Shown piece after piece: positions 16,608 through 26,198 of a stretch of DNA of 64,000 nucleotides. The first letter of the stretch is position 1. Every line of letters starts with the position of its first letter. Where the stretch lies: NCBI GenBank assembly GCA_963711505.1, contig CAVQEJ010000003.1:1612001-1676000 (forward strand), written 5' to 3'. The notes beneath the pieces were generated by a model. It was not told where the DNA came from, made no database searches, and worked only from the letters and a program-made list of their open reading frames with translations. A program made the position numbers and the translations under genes. Source of the DNA: JAGWRA01 sp963711505 (lineage in GTDB: Bacteria; Acidobacteriota; Vicinamibacteria; Vicinamibacterales; CAVVIG01).

Positions 16608-18947
16608 TCACTCGCGGAACAGCGGGGCATCCTCGTCGCGCGCCGGCGCATCGAGGATCTCGCGGACCTTGCGCAGCAGCTGCTGGGGTGTAAACGGCTT
16701 CGCGAGGAACGCGACGTCCGCGTCCAGGATGCCCTGGCGCGTGACGACGTCGTTCGTGTAGCCCGACATGAAGAGGACCGGGGTCCGGGGATACGTCTCG
16801 CGGAGGCGCTCGGCAACCTCCCGGCCGCTCAGGCCCGGCATGACGACGTCGGTCAGCACCAGGTCGGGCGCCTCCGCCAGCTCCCGGGCGATGGCCAGCG
16901 CCTCGTCGCCCCGCGTCGCCTCGATCACGCGATAGCCGCGGCCGGTCAGCGCCGTGCGGACGAGGCCGCGCACCGCCTCGTGATCCTCCACGAGCAGGAT
17001 CGTCTCCGTGCCGTTCAGCGTCGCCTTCTCCTCGACCGTGGCCGGCGCCGCCGCGGTCGCCGGCCCGGCCGCCGCCGGGAAGCAGACCTTGAAGGTGCTG
17101 CCGACCCCGGGCTCGCTGTAGGCCCAGACCGACCCGCCGCTCTGCGTGACGATGCCGAAGACCGTGGCGAGCCCCAGCCCGGTCCCCTTCCCCGTCTCCT
17201 TCGTCGTGAAGAACGGCTCGAAGAGATGCGCCTGGACCTCGGGCCCCATGCCGCTGCCGGTGTCGCTGACGGCCAGCACGACGTGCGGTCCCGGCAACAT
17301 CCCTTCGTGACGTACCGCGTCGGACTGATCGATCTCCACGTTCCGCGATTCGATGGTCAGCCGGCCGCCGTCGGGCATCGCGTCGCGGGCGTTGACGCAC
17401 AGGTTCAGGACCACCTGTTCCAGCTGTCCGGGATCGGCGTTGACGGGCGCGAGGGCGGGGTCCAGGCTGGTGACGACCTCGATGTCCTCGCCGATCAGCC
17501 GCGTCAGCAGGCGGCCGGCACGGACCACGACCTCGTTCAGGTCGATGATCCGGGGGCGCAGCAGCTGCTTGCGGCTGAACGCCAGCAGCTGCCGGGTGAG
17601 CTCGGCGGCGCTCCGGGTGGCCGTGGCGACCGCCTGCAGCTCTTCTTCACCGCCCGGCGCCAGCCGGGCCTGCTCGTCGAGCAGCAACTCGACGTTGCCG
17701 CCGATGGCGGTGAGCAGGTTGTTGAAGTCGTGCGCGATGCCGCCCGCCAGCCGCCCCACCGCTTCCATCTTCCGGGCCTGGACGAGCTGTTCCTCGAGCT
17801 GCCGGCGCTCGGAGACGTCGCTGATCGTGCCTTCGTGGTACTGCACCTCGCCGCCGGCGTCGCGCACCGCCCGCGAGCTGACCAGAGCGGTGATGATACG
17901 GCCGTCCTTCCGCTTCATTCGCAGCTCGAGGTCGTGGAGGCGGCCCTGCGTCTGCAGCATCCGGCGGTACTCGTCGCGCTGCTCGGCCATCTCGAACACC
18001 TTCATCGTGTCGAGCCCGAGCAGCTCGTCGGCCGAGTCGTAGCCGAGCATCCCGACGAGCGCCGGATTCACCATGACGAAGCAGCCCTCGGGCGAGCTCT
18101 GGAAGACGCCCTGCGTCACGTGCTCGAACAGCCCGCGGAAGCGGGCCTCCGACCGGGCCAGCGCGGCCTCGGCTTCCTGACTGGCGGTGACGTCGCGATA
18201 GTTGATGACGATGGCGCGGATCTGCGGATCCTCGAGGAGGTTCGTGCCGATGCCGTCGATCCAGCGCCACGACCCCTCCTTGTGCCGGAAGCGGTAGCGC
18301 GCACCGACAATCGCCCCCGGCTCGCTGAGCAGCTGGCGGAAGTACTCGCCGCACACCACCGCATCGTCGGGATGGAAGTAGTCGAGGCCGATCTGGCCGA
18401 CCATCTCCTCGGGACGGTAGCCGACGATCCGCAGCGTCGACGGACTGGCGTACTGGATGATGCCGCCTGCGTCCACGAGCGTCACCCCCTCGAGGCTCTG
18501 CTCGAACAGCGCACGGAACCGGGCCTCGCTCGCGCGCAGCGCGTCCTCGGCCTGCAGCCGGTCGGTGAGATCGTGCGCGATCACCTGCGTCCCACGCCGC
18601 CCGCCCCATTCGACGGGCGTCGAGCGCACCTCGACGGTCAGCTCCGTGCCGTCGAGCCTGACGATCCGCTGGCGAATGGGGGGATTGCCCGTCGTCGCCG
18701 TTCGCAGCCTCACCTGACGGGCCTCGGCCTCGGCGCGCGACTCCGGGTGGACGAATTCGAGGGGATTGTGGCCGAGGACCTGATCCGGGCTCGTCGCCGC
18801 GACCTGAACCAGCAGCGCCGTGTTCGCGAAGACGATCCGGTCGTCGACCGTGACGAACATGGCGTCCGGGCTCAGCTCGACGAGCGTCCGGTACCGATCG
18901 TCGTCGAGGGAGGCGGCACTGCCGGGATCGAATGCCTCAGGGGCCAC
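16608..18947 (-). CDS. Hybrid sensor histidine kinase with three PAS domains and a receiver
   Basis: 779 residues from a GTG at 18947 (GGAG about 8 bases upstream). No transmembrane segment, so cytoplasmic. Order: PAS 1 (~20-135), PAS 2 (~145-260), PAS 3 (~270-385), dimerisation/phosphoacceptor helix with GRLAGGIAHDFNNLLTAI (~405), ATPase domain (NLCVNARDAMPDGGRL; DTGSGMG; TGLGLATVFGIVTQSGG), then a receiver (~650-770) with phosphoacceptor in LVLTDVVMPGLSG and the KPF motif. The C-terminal receiver makes it a hybrid kinase. It resembles the kinase at 44224-47024 in organisation. Input signal unknown. Confidence 0.9.
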   Translation of the reverse strand: MAPEAFDPGSAASLDDDRYRTLVELSPDAMFVTVDDRIVFANTALLVQVAATSPDQVLGHNPLEFVHPESRAEAEARQVRLRTATTGNPPIRQRIVRLDGTELTVEVRSTPVEWGGRRGTQVIAHDLTDRLQAEDALRASEARFRALFEQSLEGVTLVDAGGIIQYASPSTLRIVGYRPEEMVGQIGLDYFHPDDAVVCGEYFRQLLSEPGAIVGARYRFRHKEGSWRWIDGIGTNLLEDPQIRAIVINYRDVTASQEAEAALARSEARFRGLFEHVTQGVFQSSPEGCFVMVNPALVGMLGYDSADELLGLDTMKVFEMAEQRDEYRRMLQTQGRLHDLELRMKRKDGRIITALVSSRAVRDAGGEVQYHEGTISDVSERRQLEEQLVQARKMEAVGRLAGGIAHDFNNLLTAIGGNVELLLDEQARLAPGGEEELQAVATATRSAAELTRQLLAFSRKQLLRPRIIDLNEVVVRAGRLLTRLIGEDIEVVTSLDPALAPVNADPGQLEQVVLNLCVNARDAMPDGGRLTIESRNVEIDQSDAVRHEGMLPGPHVVLAVSDTGSGMGPEVQAHLFEPFFTTKETGKGTGLGLATVFGIVTQSGGSVWAYSEPGVGSTFKVCFPAAAGPATAAAPATVEEKATLNGTETILLVEDHEAVRGLVRTALTGRGYRVIEATRGDEALAIARELAEAPDLVLTDVVMPGLSGREVAERLRETYPRTPVLFMSGYTNDVVTRQGILDADVAFLAKPFTPQQLLRKVREILDAPARDEDAPLFRE

Positions 18948-19104
18948 ACCAGCGCTCCAGATGTCTCACCATCACCGCCGCCAGCGCCTGGGAGGGCCGG
19001 GCCCGCGGCAGGCGCGGCCATATTAGCATCGGCGGGACACGTGAATTCGTGCCGCTGGCTCGAAACCTTGAACGATTGGGGCCACTCCGGGGCTGAGGTG
19101 GCCC

Positions 19105-19887
19105 TCAGGCCGATCCCGTCAGGAAGTCCATCCGCCCCCCGTCGACCGTGAGGATCTGGCCCGTGATAAAGGATGCGTCGGCGCCGGCGAGAAACGCGAC
19201 CGGACCGGCGACGTCCTCGGGCACGCCGATCCGGCCCAGCATCGCCTTCTGGTTCAGGGCCGCCAGGCGATCGGCGTTCTCCGGGCTCTCGAGCGAGGCG
19301 AGCATCTCGGTCCGGATGAAGCCCGGGCAGACCGCGTTGACGGCGATGCCGTCTGGTCCCAGTTCGAGAGCCTGGCGTTTGGTGAGCACGACGACAGCCG
19401 CTTTCGTCGCCGCATACGGCGTCGTCTCCGCAACGGCCGTGCCCAGTCCGCCGATCGACGCGATGTTGATGATCCGTCCCTGGTGCCGGGCGGCCATCAG
19501 CGGTGCGACGGCCTTCACGCAGTGCACGATGCCCTTCACGTTGACGGCAAACATGCGATCGAGCTCATCCTCGTCCAGCGTCAGCGACGTGCCGCGAAAC
19601 AGCAGCCCGGCGTTGTTCACCAGCACGTCGACGCCGCCGTACTCCGCGACGACCCGCTCGACCATCTGCCGCACGTCGGCCAGCTTCGACACGTCGGCGC
19701 CGACCGCCATCGCCTGCCCGCCGCCCTGCCGGATCTCATCGACGACCCGCCCCGCCGCCTCGGCCTGCGTCGCGTAGTTCACGACCACACGCGCTCCGTC
19801 GCGTGCGAGTCTGAGACTGATCGCCCGGCCGATGCCGCGCGATCCGCCGGTGACCAGTGCCACCTTCCCGTCGAGCGATTTCGCCAT
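19105..19887 (-). CDS. Short-chain dehydrogenase/reductase, FabG-like
   Basis: 260 residues from the ATG at 19887 (GGGAG upstream). Classical SDR: nucleotide-binding VTGGSRGIGRAISLRLA, NNAG motif in DVLVNNAGLLFRG, catalytic Ser in NIASIGG and YxxxK in PYAATKAAV, C-terminal GQILTVDGGRMDF. The Arg in the first loop suggests NADPH preference. It may be a 3-oxoacyl-ACP reductase or one of many similar SDRs; no fatty-acid genes are adjacent, so no symbol is given. Lies 47 bases downstream of the TPM-domain gene on the same strand, perhaps co-transcribed. Confidence 0.85.
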   Translation of the reverse strand: MAKSLDGKVALVTGGSRGIGRAISLRLARDGARVVVNYATQAEAAGRVVDEIRQGGGQAMAVGADVSKLADVRQMVERVVAEYGGVDVLVNNAGLLFRGTSLTLDEDELDRMFAVNVKGIVHCVKAVAPLMAARHQGRIINIASIGGLGTAVAETTPYAATKAAVVVLTKRQALELGPDGIAVNAVCPGFIRTEMLASLESPENADRLAALNQKAMLGRIGVPEDVAGPVAFLAGADASFITGQILTVDGGRMDFLTGSA

Positions 19888-19934
19888 CCGTGAATCTCCC
19901 ATCCCTTCCCGTGCCGCATCGAACCGCCGGCCGG

Positions 19935-20906
19935 TTACCAGCTTCCACTCGCGCCGCCGCCGCCCGACGAGCCGCCACCGAATCCACCGCCGGACGATCC
20001 CGACCCGCCGCCCGGCGACCGCCCGCTGCCGCCCACGACCCACCCGGACGAGGCGCCGGCCGCACCGGCAGCCGGCCGCAGAGCCGTGCGCCACCCGGGC
20101 CTGGCACCCATCCGGTAGCCGCCGGCCAGCATCACGGCCGCCAGCAGCAGCAGGAGCCAGAGCCCCACGTGGAAGGCCGGCACCAGCGCCATCAGGAGGG
20201 GCACGCCGCCGAAGATCGTCCCCCACAGCAGCGGAAAGATCGTCTTCGTCCGGAGGCCGACGCCGACGGCGAACGAGCCAGCGGCCACGAACAGGCCGAG
20301 GAACGGCACGAGCCAGAAGGGCGGACTCCCCGCCGGCTCGTTGTCGAGCGCGCGCCGCTCGGCCGGCGTGAGCGGATGGTGGCGCCGCACGACACTGACG
20401 ACGCGCTGCATGCCGGTCAGGATGCCGTCGCGGTAGTCCCCACGCTTGAAGGCCGGCAGGAACGCCTTCCGGATGATCTCGCCGGCGAGGCCATCCGGCA
20501 GCACGGGTTCCAGCCCGTAACCGACCTCGATCCGGATTCGCCGCTCGGTCGGCGCCACCAGCACCAGCACGCCGTTGTCCTTCGCCTTCTTCCCGATGCC
20601 CCACTGCTCGAAGAGCCGGTTGGCGTATTCCTCGACCGTCAGGCCGTCGAGCGACTTCACGGTGACCAGCGCGATCTCGGCCGTGGTCTGCCGCTCGGTC
20701 TCGTGCAGCATGGCGTCGAGCTCGGTCTGTGCGCCGCTGTCGAGCACGCCGGCGAAGTCGTTGACGTAGCCCCGGGGCTTCGGGAAGTCGGGAACGGAGG
20801 CCGCCCGTGCGGGCAGGGCGAGCGCGAGCAGCCAGACCACCAGTCCCAGGGATCGGAGACGTCGGAGGCCGCGCGAAGTCGGAGTCGGTAGTCGGTCAAC
20901 AGGCAT
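19935..20906 (-). CDS. TPM-domain membrane protein (YgcG family)
   Basis: 323 residues. Signal segment GLVVWLLALALPARA, then a TPM domain (residues ~40-170) with GYVNDFAGVLDSGAQTELDA, YANRLFEQWGIGKKAKDNGV and RRIRIEVGYGLEPVLPD. Hydrophobic segments around 205-270 anchor it, and the C-terminus is a Gly/Ser-rich tail (GGGFGGGSSGGGGASGSW), the usual ending of YgcG-type proteins. The family (TPM_phosphatase) faces the periplasm and has been linked to phosphatase activity and to repair of photosystem II in plants; its bacterial role is unclear. Confidence 0.85.
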   Translation of the reverse strand: MPVDRLPTPTSRGLRRLRSLGLVVWLLALALPARAASVPDFPKPRGYVNDFAGVLDSGAQTELDAMLHETERQTTAEIALVTVKSLDGLTVEEYANRLFEQWGIGKKAKDNGVLVLVAPTERRIRIEVGYGLEPVLPDGLAGEIIRKAFLPAFKRGDYRDGILTGMQRVVSVVRRHHPLTPAERRALDNEPAGSPPFWLVPFLGLFVAAGSFAVGVGLRTKTIFPLLWGTIFGGVPLLMALVPAFHVGLWLLLLLAAVMLAGGYRMGARPGWRTALRPAAGAAGASSGWVVGGSGRSPGGGSGSSGGGFGGGSSGGGGASGSW

Positions 20907-21324
20907 GCGATATCCGAAGGCAATGGGCCCGCCGCGCGACGGCGGGCGCCGCCGCCCGATCATCGCAGAGGCCCGGCGCGTCGTTGCGCACAAACCGCCA
21001 GCGGCTCCCACGGCCCGCGCCGGCCACGGCTGACGGCCCGCCTTTCGCCGTCGCGCCAGGGCCTTCGGTCGACCCGCGCCCCGTGCGATTCGGCGTGCGT
21101 GTGCGGGTGCGTGTGCGGGATCGCGCGGCCCCTTGCAGGTGCCCGGCCGGCGGCGCCGGGCGCCGCCAGTCGACAACGCCTTCTATCTTACAGACAAGAC
21201 TGCGGTTGCCATCCCCTCGCCCCCGCCCGCCCGTCCTGCGGGGTTGGCCCGGGGCATGCAACCATGCGTGACAGGCACCGTCACCGGCCTCGATGGCCGG
21301 CGGCGGGCTCTGGAGCTGAGTCAC
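20907..21324. other. 418-base gap with a short tandem repeat
   Basis: Separates the TPM gene from the divergent small gene at 21325. No coding sequence could be supported. It contains a perfect 12-base direct tandem repeat GTGCGTGTGCGG at 21095-21118 and several GC-rich palindromic stretches (around 20937-20965 and 21010-21060). A promoter for either flank is expected but no convincing -35/-10 pair was found. Confidence 0.5.
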
Positions 21325-21579
21325 ATGCCACGCATCTTCGTCAGACGCGGCTGTGTCGACACCTACGAGCGGTTGCGCGAGGTGTTCGCCGAGGAACCCG
21401 ACGTGCAGGTCCTGTGGGACCGGCGCGCCGAGGAGCGGCGTGCGCGCGGGCAACGACGTCAGGCTATCGCGCGCGCGCAGCACGCTCACGAGCGGCGAGC
21501 CGACGAGCGCCGGACGTCCGATCGGCGGAAGCCGAATCCACCGACCTGGCTGACGCTCGATTTCGTCGTGACCGATTGA
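21325..21579 (+). CDS. Small basic protein with Arg-rich repeats, unknown function
   Basis: 84 residues starting MPRIFVRRGCVDTYERL; GGAG lies about 10 bases before the ATG. The middle is dominated by Arg/Glu/Ala pairs (WDRRAEERRARGQRRQ, HERRADERRTSDRRK) and the end is PPTWLTLDFVVTD. Small proteins with a WDRR...ERR...DRR core and a TW-x-TL-x-FVV end recur in Acidobacteriota as far as I recall, which supports it as a real gene. Function unknown; the strong positive charge would allow nucleic acid binding, but that is speculation. Confidence 0.55.
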   Translation: MPRIFVRRGCVDTYERLREVFAEEPDVQVLWDRRAEERRARGQRRQAIARAQHAHERRADERRTSDRRKPNPPTWLTLDFVVTD

Positions 21580-21647
21580 GCCTCGCCCGGCTGGCCGTTC
21601 GCGCCACCGCGAAGAGCGGTGTGCCCGCCTCGCCGCCAGCCGACGCC

Positions 21648-23586
21648 CTACCCGACCCTCGAATCGAGCTCATCCCAGCGCGCGTAGACGTCGGCCAGTT
21701 CCCGATCAAGGGTGGCCAGCCGCTCGAGCGTGGCGTTGATCGTGTCCGGCGGCTCCCGATAGAAGTCGGGAGCGGCCACGCGGGCACTGAGCTGCTGCTG
21801 CTCGGCTTCGAGCGCCTCGAATCCGTGCCGGGAGCTGCTCGAGCTCGCGCTGCTCCTTGTAGGAGAGCTTCTTCCGGACGGTCGGTCCTGCCTGCGGCGC
21901 CACGGCGGCCCGGCCCGACGCTGCCCGGCTGCCCCGCCCCCCGGCACGCGCGTCGGCCGCGGCTCGTTCTTCCGCCGCGGCTTCGGCGCTGGCCGCCTTC
22001 TGCCGCTGCCAGTCCTCGTAGCCGCCGATGTATTCCTGCACGCGTCCCTCGCCTTCGAACACCAGCGTGCTGGTGACGACGTCGTCGAGGAACACGCCGA
22101 TCGTGGCTGACGAGCAGCAGCGTCCCCGGCCACTCCGTCAGCTGCGCTTCGAGCAGCTCGAGCGTCTCGAGATCGAGGTCGTTGGTCGGCTCGTCGAGGA
22201 CCAGCACGTTGGCCGGCCGGGTGAACAGGCGGGCCAGCAGCAGCCGGTTCCGCTCGCCGCCCGACAGCGCCTTCACCGGGGAGCGCGCCCGCTCGGCGCC
22301 GAACAGGAAGTCGCGCAGGTAGCCGTGGACGTGCCGTGACTCGCCGTTCACGGTGACCGTCTCGTTGCCGTCGGCAATCGTGTCGAAGACCGTCCGCTCG
22401 GGATCGAGCTGTTCCCGCTGCTGGTCGTAATAGGCCACCTGCACGTTGGCGCCGCGGCGCACTTCCCCCTGGTCGGGTTCGATCTCGCCCAGCAGCAGCC
22501 GCAGCAGCGTCGTCTTGCCGGCGCCGTTGGGGCCGATGAGGCCAATCCGGTCGCCGCGCGCCACGCGCACCGAGAAGTCGCGCACCACGGGCACGCCGCC
22601 GAACCCCTTGCTGACGTGATCGGCTTCGAAGACCATCTGCCCCGAGCGGGACGCCTGGTCGACCTGCAGGCGGACGGTGCCGGTCTGCTCCCGGCGGGCG
22701 GCCCGTTCGGCCCGCATCGCCAGCAGCGCGCGCACCCGGCCTTCGTTCCGCGTCCGCCGGGCCTTGATGCCCTGCCGCAGCCAGGCTTCCTCTTCGGCCA
22801 GCCGCTTGTCGAACTTCTGCTGCTGCACGGCCTCGTTCGCCAGCCACTCGTCCTTCTTGCGCAGGAAGGTCTCGTAGTCGCCGGGCCAGGACGTCAGCCG
22901 GCCGCGATCGAGCTCGACGATGCGGGTGGCGAGGCGCCGGAGGAAGGCCCGGTCGTGCGTGACGAACACGAGGGCGCCCGCATAGTCGGCGAGGAAGCTC
23001 TCGAGCCAGGTGATGGCCTCGATGTCGAGATGGTTCGTCGGCTCGTCGAGCAGCAGCAGCTCCGGCTGCGCCACCAGGGCCCGGGCGAGCAGCACGCGCC
23101 GGCGCCAGCCGCCCGAGAGCGTATCGACAATCGTCTCGGCCGGCAGCCCGAGGCGTGCCAGCACGAGCTCGACGCGCTCTTCCAGCCGCCAGCCGTCCTG
23201 CTCTTCCAGCTCGTGCTGCAGCCGCCCGAGCGTCTCCATCCGGGTCGGCGTGGGTGCCGCCGCCAGCTCGGTGGCGGCGTGGTGGTACGCGCTCACCAGG
23301 GCGCTGAGATCGCCGAGGCCGTCGGCCACGACGTCGAAGACCGGCCGGTCGTCGGAGAGCGGGACGTCCTGCACGAGCCGGGCGACGCGCAGGCCGGGCT
23401 GCCGCCAGAGGGTGCCGGTGTCGGGTGGCAGCTCGCCGCTGAGCACCTGCAGCAGCGTCGACTTGCCGGCGCCGTTGCGGCCGAGGATGCGACCCGCTCG
23501 CCCGGCTCGATCTGCAGGGCGACCTCGTCGAGGAGCGGCAGGTGTCCGTAGGCGAGCGAGACGTGGTCGAGCGCGACGAGCGGCAT
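21648..23586 (-). CDS. ABC-F ATPase, Uup-like, with three apparent frameshifts
   Basis: About 645 residues from the ATG at 23586 (MPLVALDHVSLAYGHLPLL). Two ATPase modules: the second has GPNGAGKTTLLRLLLG, LSGGERNRLLLARL and LVLDEPTNDLDLETLELLE; the first has LSGGWRRRVLLARALV and LLLLDEPTNHLDIEAITWL. A linker (~245-290) and a C-terminal coiled coil (KLSYKEQRELEQLPARI, ALEAEQQQLSARV) fit Uup/ABC-F factors acting on ribosomes or DNA. Frames break near 23488-23492 (within the first Walker A, read as RNGAGKSTLLQVLSG after correction), near 22095-22105 (VSHDR to VFLDDVV) and near 21825-21835. Protein continuity across all three points argues for indel errors. Drug resistance or translation rescue roles are possible. 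Confidence 0.8.
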
Positions 23587-23712
23587 CCGGACACGGTAGC
23601 GTGGAAGACGGACCCTGTCCAACCTGTCCAACACGGAGCCCGGCGGCCGATGGCCATTGACCGGTGGATCCGGCTGGATTGACATCTGATGCGTGATGCG
23701 TGATTCTGGGTC

Positions 23713-23940
23713 ATGCGCACCACGCTGGACATCGATGACGACGTGCTCCAGACGGCCAAGGAACTGGCCGCCCTCAGGCGAAGCACGGCCGGCAAGGTTC
23801 TCTCCGATCTGGCGAGACAGGCCCTGAAACCGGCGGCCGCGTCCCGGATTCGCAATGGCGTTCCGCTGCTCACCAGCCGGCCGACCGGCGCACCCCGCCC
23901 GACCATGAAGCGCGTCAACGAGCTCCGGGACGAGCCATGA
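23713..23940 (+). CDS. Ribbon-helix-helix antitoxin (VapB-type)
   Basis: 75 residues. N-terminal MRTTLDIDDDVLQTAKELAALRRSTAGKVLSDLARQAL has the beta-strand plus two-helix build of ribbon-helix-helix/VapB antitoxins, and the Pro/Arg-rich C-terminus would wrap the toxin. It overlaps the downstream PIN toxin gene by four bases, the usual antitoxin-first arrangement. It probably represses its own promoter. The short direct words TGATGCGTGATGCGTGATT lie just upstream (23687-23705) and may be part of the operator. Confidence 0.8.
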   Translation: MRTTLDIDDDVLQTAKELAALRRSTAGKVLSDLARQALKPAAASRIRNGVPLLTSRPTGAPRPTMKRVNELRDEP

Positions 23941-24392
23941 GCGGCGTCGCCCTGCTCGACGTCAACGTGCTCGTGGCGCTGTTCAATCCCGATCACGTGC
24001 ACCACGAGGTCGCGCACGACTGGTTCGCCGACAACCGCGGCGATGGATGGGCGACCTGTCCGGTCACCGAGAACGGATTCGTGCGGGTCGTCGCCAACCC
24101 CGCCTATGGCGGCGTCCTCCACAGTCCTTCGGCCCTGGTGGGCCGGCTTCGAACCTTCTGCGCCGACCGGCATCACCTGTTCTGGCCCGATTCGGTATCG
24201 CTCCACGACGACACGCTCTTCAATCCGGCGATGATGACGAGCCATCGGGCGCTCACGGACATCTATCTCCTCGGGCTGGCGGTGAAACACCGCGGCCGGC
24301 TCGTCACCTTCGACCGGACGATCCCGCTGAAGGCCGTCAAGGGCGTCGGTCCGCGGATGCTGCACGTCGTGGCGCCGGTCGACGCCTCCTGA
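23937..24392 (+). CDS. PIN-domain ribonuclease toxin (VapC-type)
   Basis: 151 residues. PIN-domain acidic residues are present: Asp in ALLDVNVLVALF, Glu in CPVTENGFVRV, Asp in ALTDIYLLGLA and Asp in LVTFDRTIPL. The VTENGFVRV and NPAY motifs place it in the TA_PIN group of VapC relatives that cleave RNA with Mg2+. Paired with the antitoxin gene by a 4-base overlap. It is compact and flanked by housekeeping ABC-F genes on both sides, a typical place for a mobile toxin-antitoxin cassette, although no attachment site or transposase is visible. Confidence 0.85.
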   Translation: MSGVALLDVNVLVALFNPDHVHHEVAHDWFADNRGDGWATCPVTENGFVRVVANPAYGGVLHSPSALVGRLRTFCADRHHLFWPDSVSLHDDTLFNPAMMTSHRALTDIYLLGLAVKHRGRLVTFDRTIPLKAVKGVGPRMLHVVAPVDAS

Positions 24393-24457
24393 CGACGCGC
24401 TCCGGGCGCACGCCCCCGCGCGGCGTCGGAGGCGGGCCTGCGGCGCGCGGCCGCGTA

Positions 24458-24466
24458 TGTTATAAT
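24458..24466 (+). promoter_or_regulatory. Extended -10 promoter for the ABC-F gene
   Basis: TGTTATAAT at 24458-24466 is a perfect extended -10 (TGnTATAAT), followed by an AT-richer stretch TTGTGAGTTCATCTTCTC. No good -35 is seen, which extended -10 promoters can lack. It precedes the ATG at 24533 by 67 bases. Confidence 0.5.
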
Positions 24467-24532
24467 TGTGAGTTCATCTTCTCGGGTTTCGGGCGCGTGT
24501 ACGGCCACGCGCCGGGGGTGCAGGTTCCGCAG

Positions 24533-26131
24533 ATGATTTCAGTCAGCAACGTCTCCATGCGCTACGGCTCGAAGGTGCTCTTCGAGGACGTCACGACCAC
24601 GTTCTCCGCCGGGCGGCGCTACGGCCTCACCGGGCCGAATGGCGCCGGCAAGTCGACCTTCATGAAGCTGCTGACCGGCGAGCTCGTGCCGCAGAAGGGG
24701 ACGGTCGTCCGGCCCGACAAGCTCGGCGTCCTGCGCCAGGACCAGTTCGCGTTCGACCAGTTCCGCGTCATCGACACGGTCGTCATGGGCAACGCCCGCC
24801 TGTGGAGCGCGCTCGAAGAGCGGGAGCACCTCTACGCGAAGGAGGCGATGACCGAGGCCGACGGCATGCGGCTCGGCGAGCTCGAGGGGATCGTCGGCGA
24901 GGAGGACGGCTACACGGCCGAGAGCGACGCGGCGATTCTGCTGCAGGGGCTCGACATTCCCGACGCGCTGCACGAGCGGACGATGGCCGAGCTGCAGGGC
25001 GGCCAGAAGGTGCGGGTGCTGCTCGCGCAGGCGCTGTTCGGTCACCCGCAGGCGCTGCTGCTCGACGAGCCGACGAACCACCTCGACCTCGACTCGATCC
25101 ACTGGCTGAAGGACTTCCTCGCGCGGTACGACGGCACGCTCATCGTCATCTCGCACGACCGTCACTTCCTGAACGGCGTCTGCACGCACATCGCCGACAT
25201 CGACTACGAGACGATCATCACCTACACGGGCGGCTACGACGACATGGTCGTCGCCAAGACGCAGACGCGGACCCGCATCGAGGCGAACAACGCGCAGCGC
25301 GAGAAGAAGATCGCGCAGCTGAACGACTTCATCGCCCGCTTCGCGGCCGGCACGCGCGCCAGCCAGGTGACGTCGCGCCGCAAGGAAGTCGAACGGCTGC
25401 AGACGACGGAGCTGGCCCGGTCGAACATCCAGCGGCCGTACATCAAGTTCACGATGAACCGGCCGTCGGGCCGGATGGCGCTCGAATTCGAGGGGCTGTC
25501 CAAGGGTTACGACGGCACGCCGGTGATCGACGGCTTCAGCGCGCTCGTCAACCGCGGCGACAAGATCGTGCTCGTCGGCCGCAACGGCCTCGGCAAGACG
25601 ACCCTGCTGAAGGCGCTGCTGTCGGACGCGCCCGGCATGGCGTCATCGCCCGGCGACCTCGACGCCGGCACGATGCGGTGGGGCCACGAGGTCTCGATCG
25701 GCTACTTCCCGCAGGACCACACCGGCGAGATCGAGAAGGGAATGACGGTCGTCGAGTGGCTGCACCACTTCGATCCCGAGGCGGCGCGCCAGGACATCCA
25801 CGGCCTGCTCGGCCAGATGCTGTTCAGCGGCGAGGACGGCTACAAGCCGACCGACGCGCTGTCGGGCGGCGAGACGGCCCGGCTCCTGCTCTGCCGCATC
25901 ATGCTGCAGAAGCCGAACGTCCTCGTGCTGGACGAGCCGACGAACCACCTCGATCTCGAGTCGATCAACGCGCTGAACGTCGCGCTGCAGAAGTTCGAGG
26001 GCACGGTGCTGCTCGTGACCCACGACCAGGACGTGATGGAGGAAGTCGGCACGCGCGTCTGGCACTTCGACGGCGGCGCGGTCCACGACTTCAAGGGGAG
26101 CTTCGAGGAGTTCTCCGCCTCGCTCGTCTGA
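24533..26131 (+). CDS. ybiT: ABC-F ATPase, YbiT-like
   Basis: 532 residues starting MISVSNVSMRYGSKVLFEDV. Two ATPase modules: GPNGAGKSTFMKLLTGE (Walker A 1), LLLDEPTNHLDLDSIHWLKD (Walker B 1), linker of REKKIAQLNDFIARFAAGTRASQ, then GRNGLGKTTLLKALL (Walker A 2), LSGGETARLLLCRIML and LVLDEPTNHLDLESINALN. The length and linker match YbiT/ABC-F ATPases, which bind the ribosomal E site and tune translation. No transmembrane part. The promoter lies immediately upstream and a hairpin downstream. Confidence 0.9.
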   Translation: MISVSNVSMRYGSKVLFEDVTTTFSAGRRYGLTGPNGAGKSTFMKLLTGELVPQKGTVVRPDKLGVLRQDQFAFDQFRVIDTVVMGNARLWSALEEREHLYAKEAMTEADGMRLGELEGIVGEEDGYTAESDAAILLQGLDIPDALHERTMAELQGGQKVRVLLAQALFGHPQALLLDEPTNHLDLDSIHWLKDFLARYDGTLIVISHDRHFLNGVCTHIADIDYETIITYTGGYDDMVVAKTQTRTRIEANNAQREKKIAQLNDFIARFAAGTRASQVTSRRKEVERLQTTELARSNIQRPYIKFTMNRPSGRMALEFEGLSKGYDGTPVIDGFSALVNRGDKIVLVGRNGLGKTTLLKALLSDAPGMASSPGDLDAGTMRWGHEVSIGYFPQDHTGEIEKGMTVVEWLHHFDPEAARQDIHGLLGQMLFSGEDGYKPTDALSGGETARLLLCRIMLQKPNVLVLDEPTNHLDLESINALNVALQKFEGTVLLVTHDQDVMEEVGTRVWHFDGGAVHDFKGSFEEFSASLV

Positions 26132-26161
26132 ACCGCCACCCCGGGCCGCACGGAGGGCTGC

Positions 26162-26188
26162 GGCCGGCAGGCGCCCCGCCCGCCGGCC
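26162..26188. terminator. Stem-loop after the ABC-F gene
   Basis: GGCCGGC at 26162-26168 pairs with GCCGGCC at 26182-26188, with an inner GGCG/CGCC stem and loop CCC. It lies 31 bases after the ABC-F stop and 11 before the next ATG. There is no U-tract, so it may only attenuate. Confidence 0.4.
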
Positions 26189-26198
26189 CCGAGCGTCC

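Noticed and set aside
16465..17400. In-frame N-terminal extension of the binding lipoprotein gene into the kinase gene
   Set aside because: The ATG at 16464 begins a proper lipoprotein signal; the upstream stretch is antisense-frame kinase sequence.
19888..20604. Fusion of the SDR frame with the upstream TPM gene
   Set aside because: The SDR begins cleanly with MAKSLDGKVALVTGG and has a ribosome site; upstream sequence is the TPM gene in another frame.
20896..21489. Minus-strand frame over the gap and the small Arg-rich gene
   Set aside because: It has no domain, no ribosome site and runs opposite a conserved-looking short gene.
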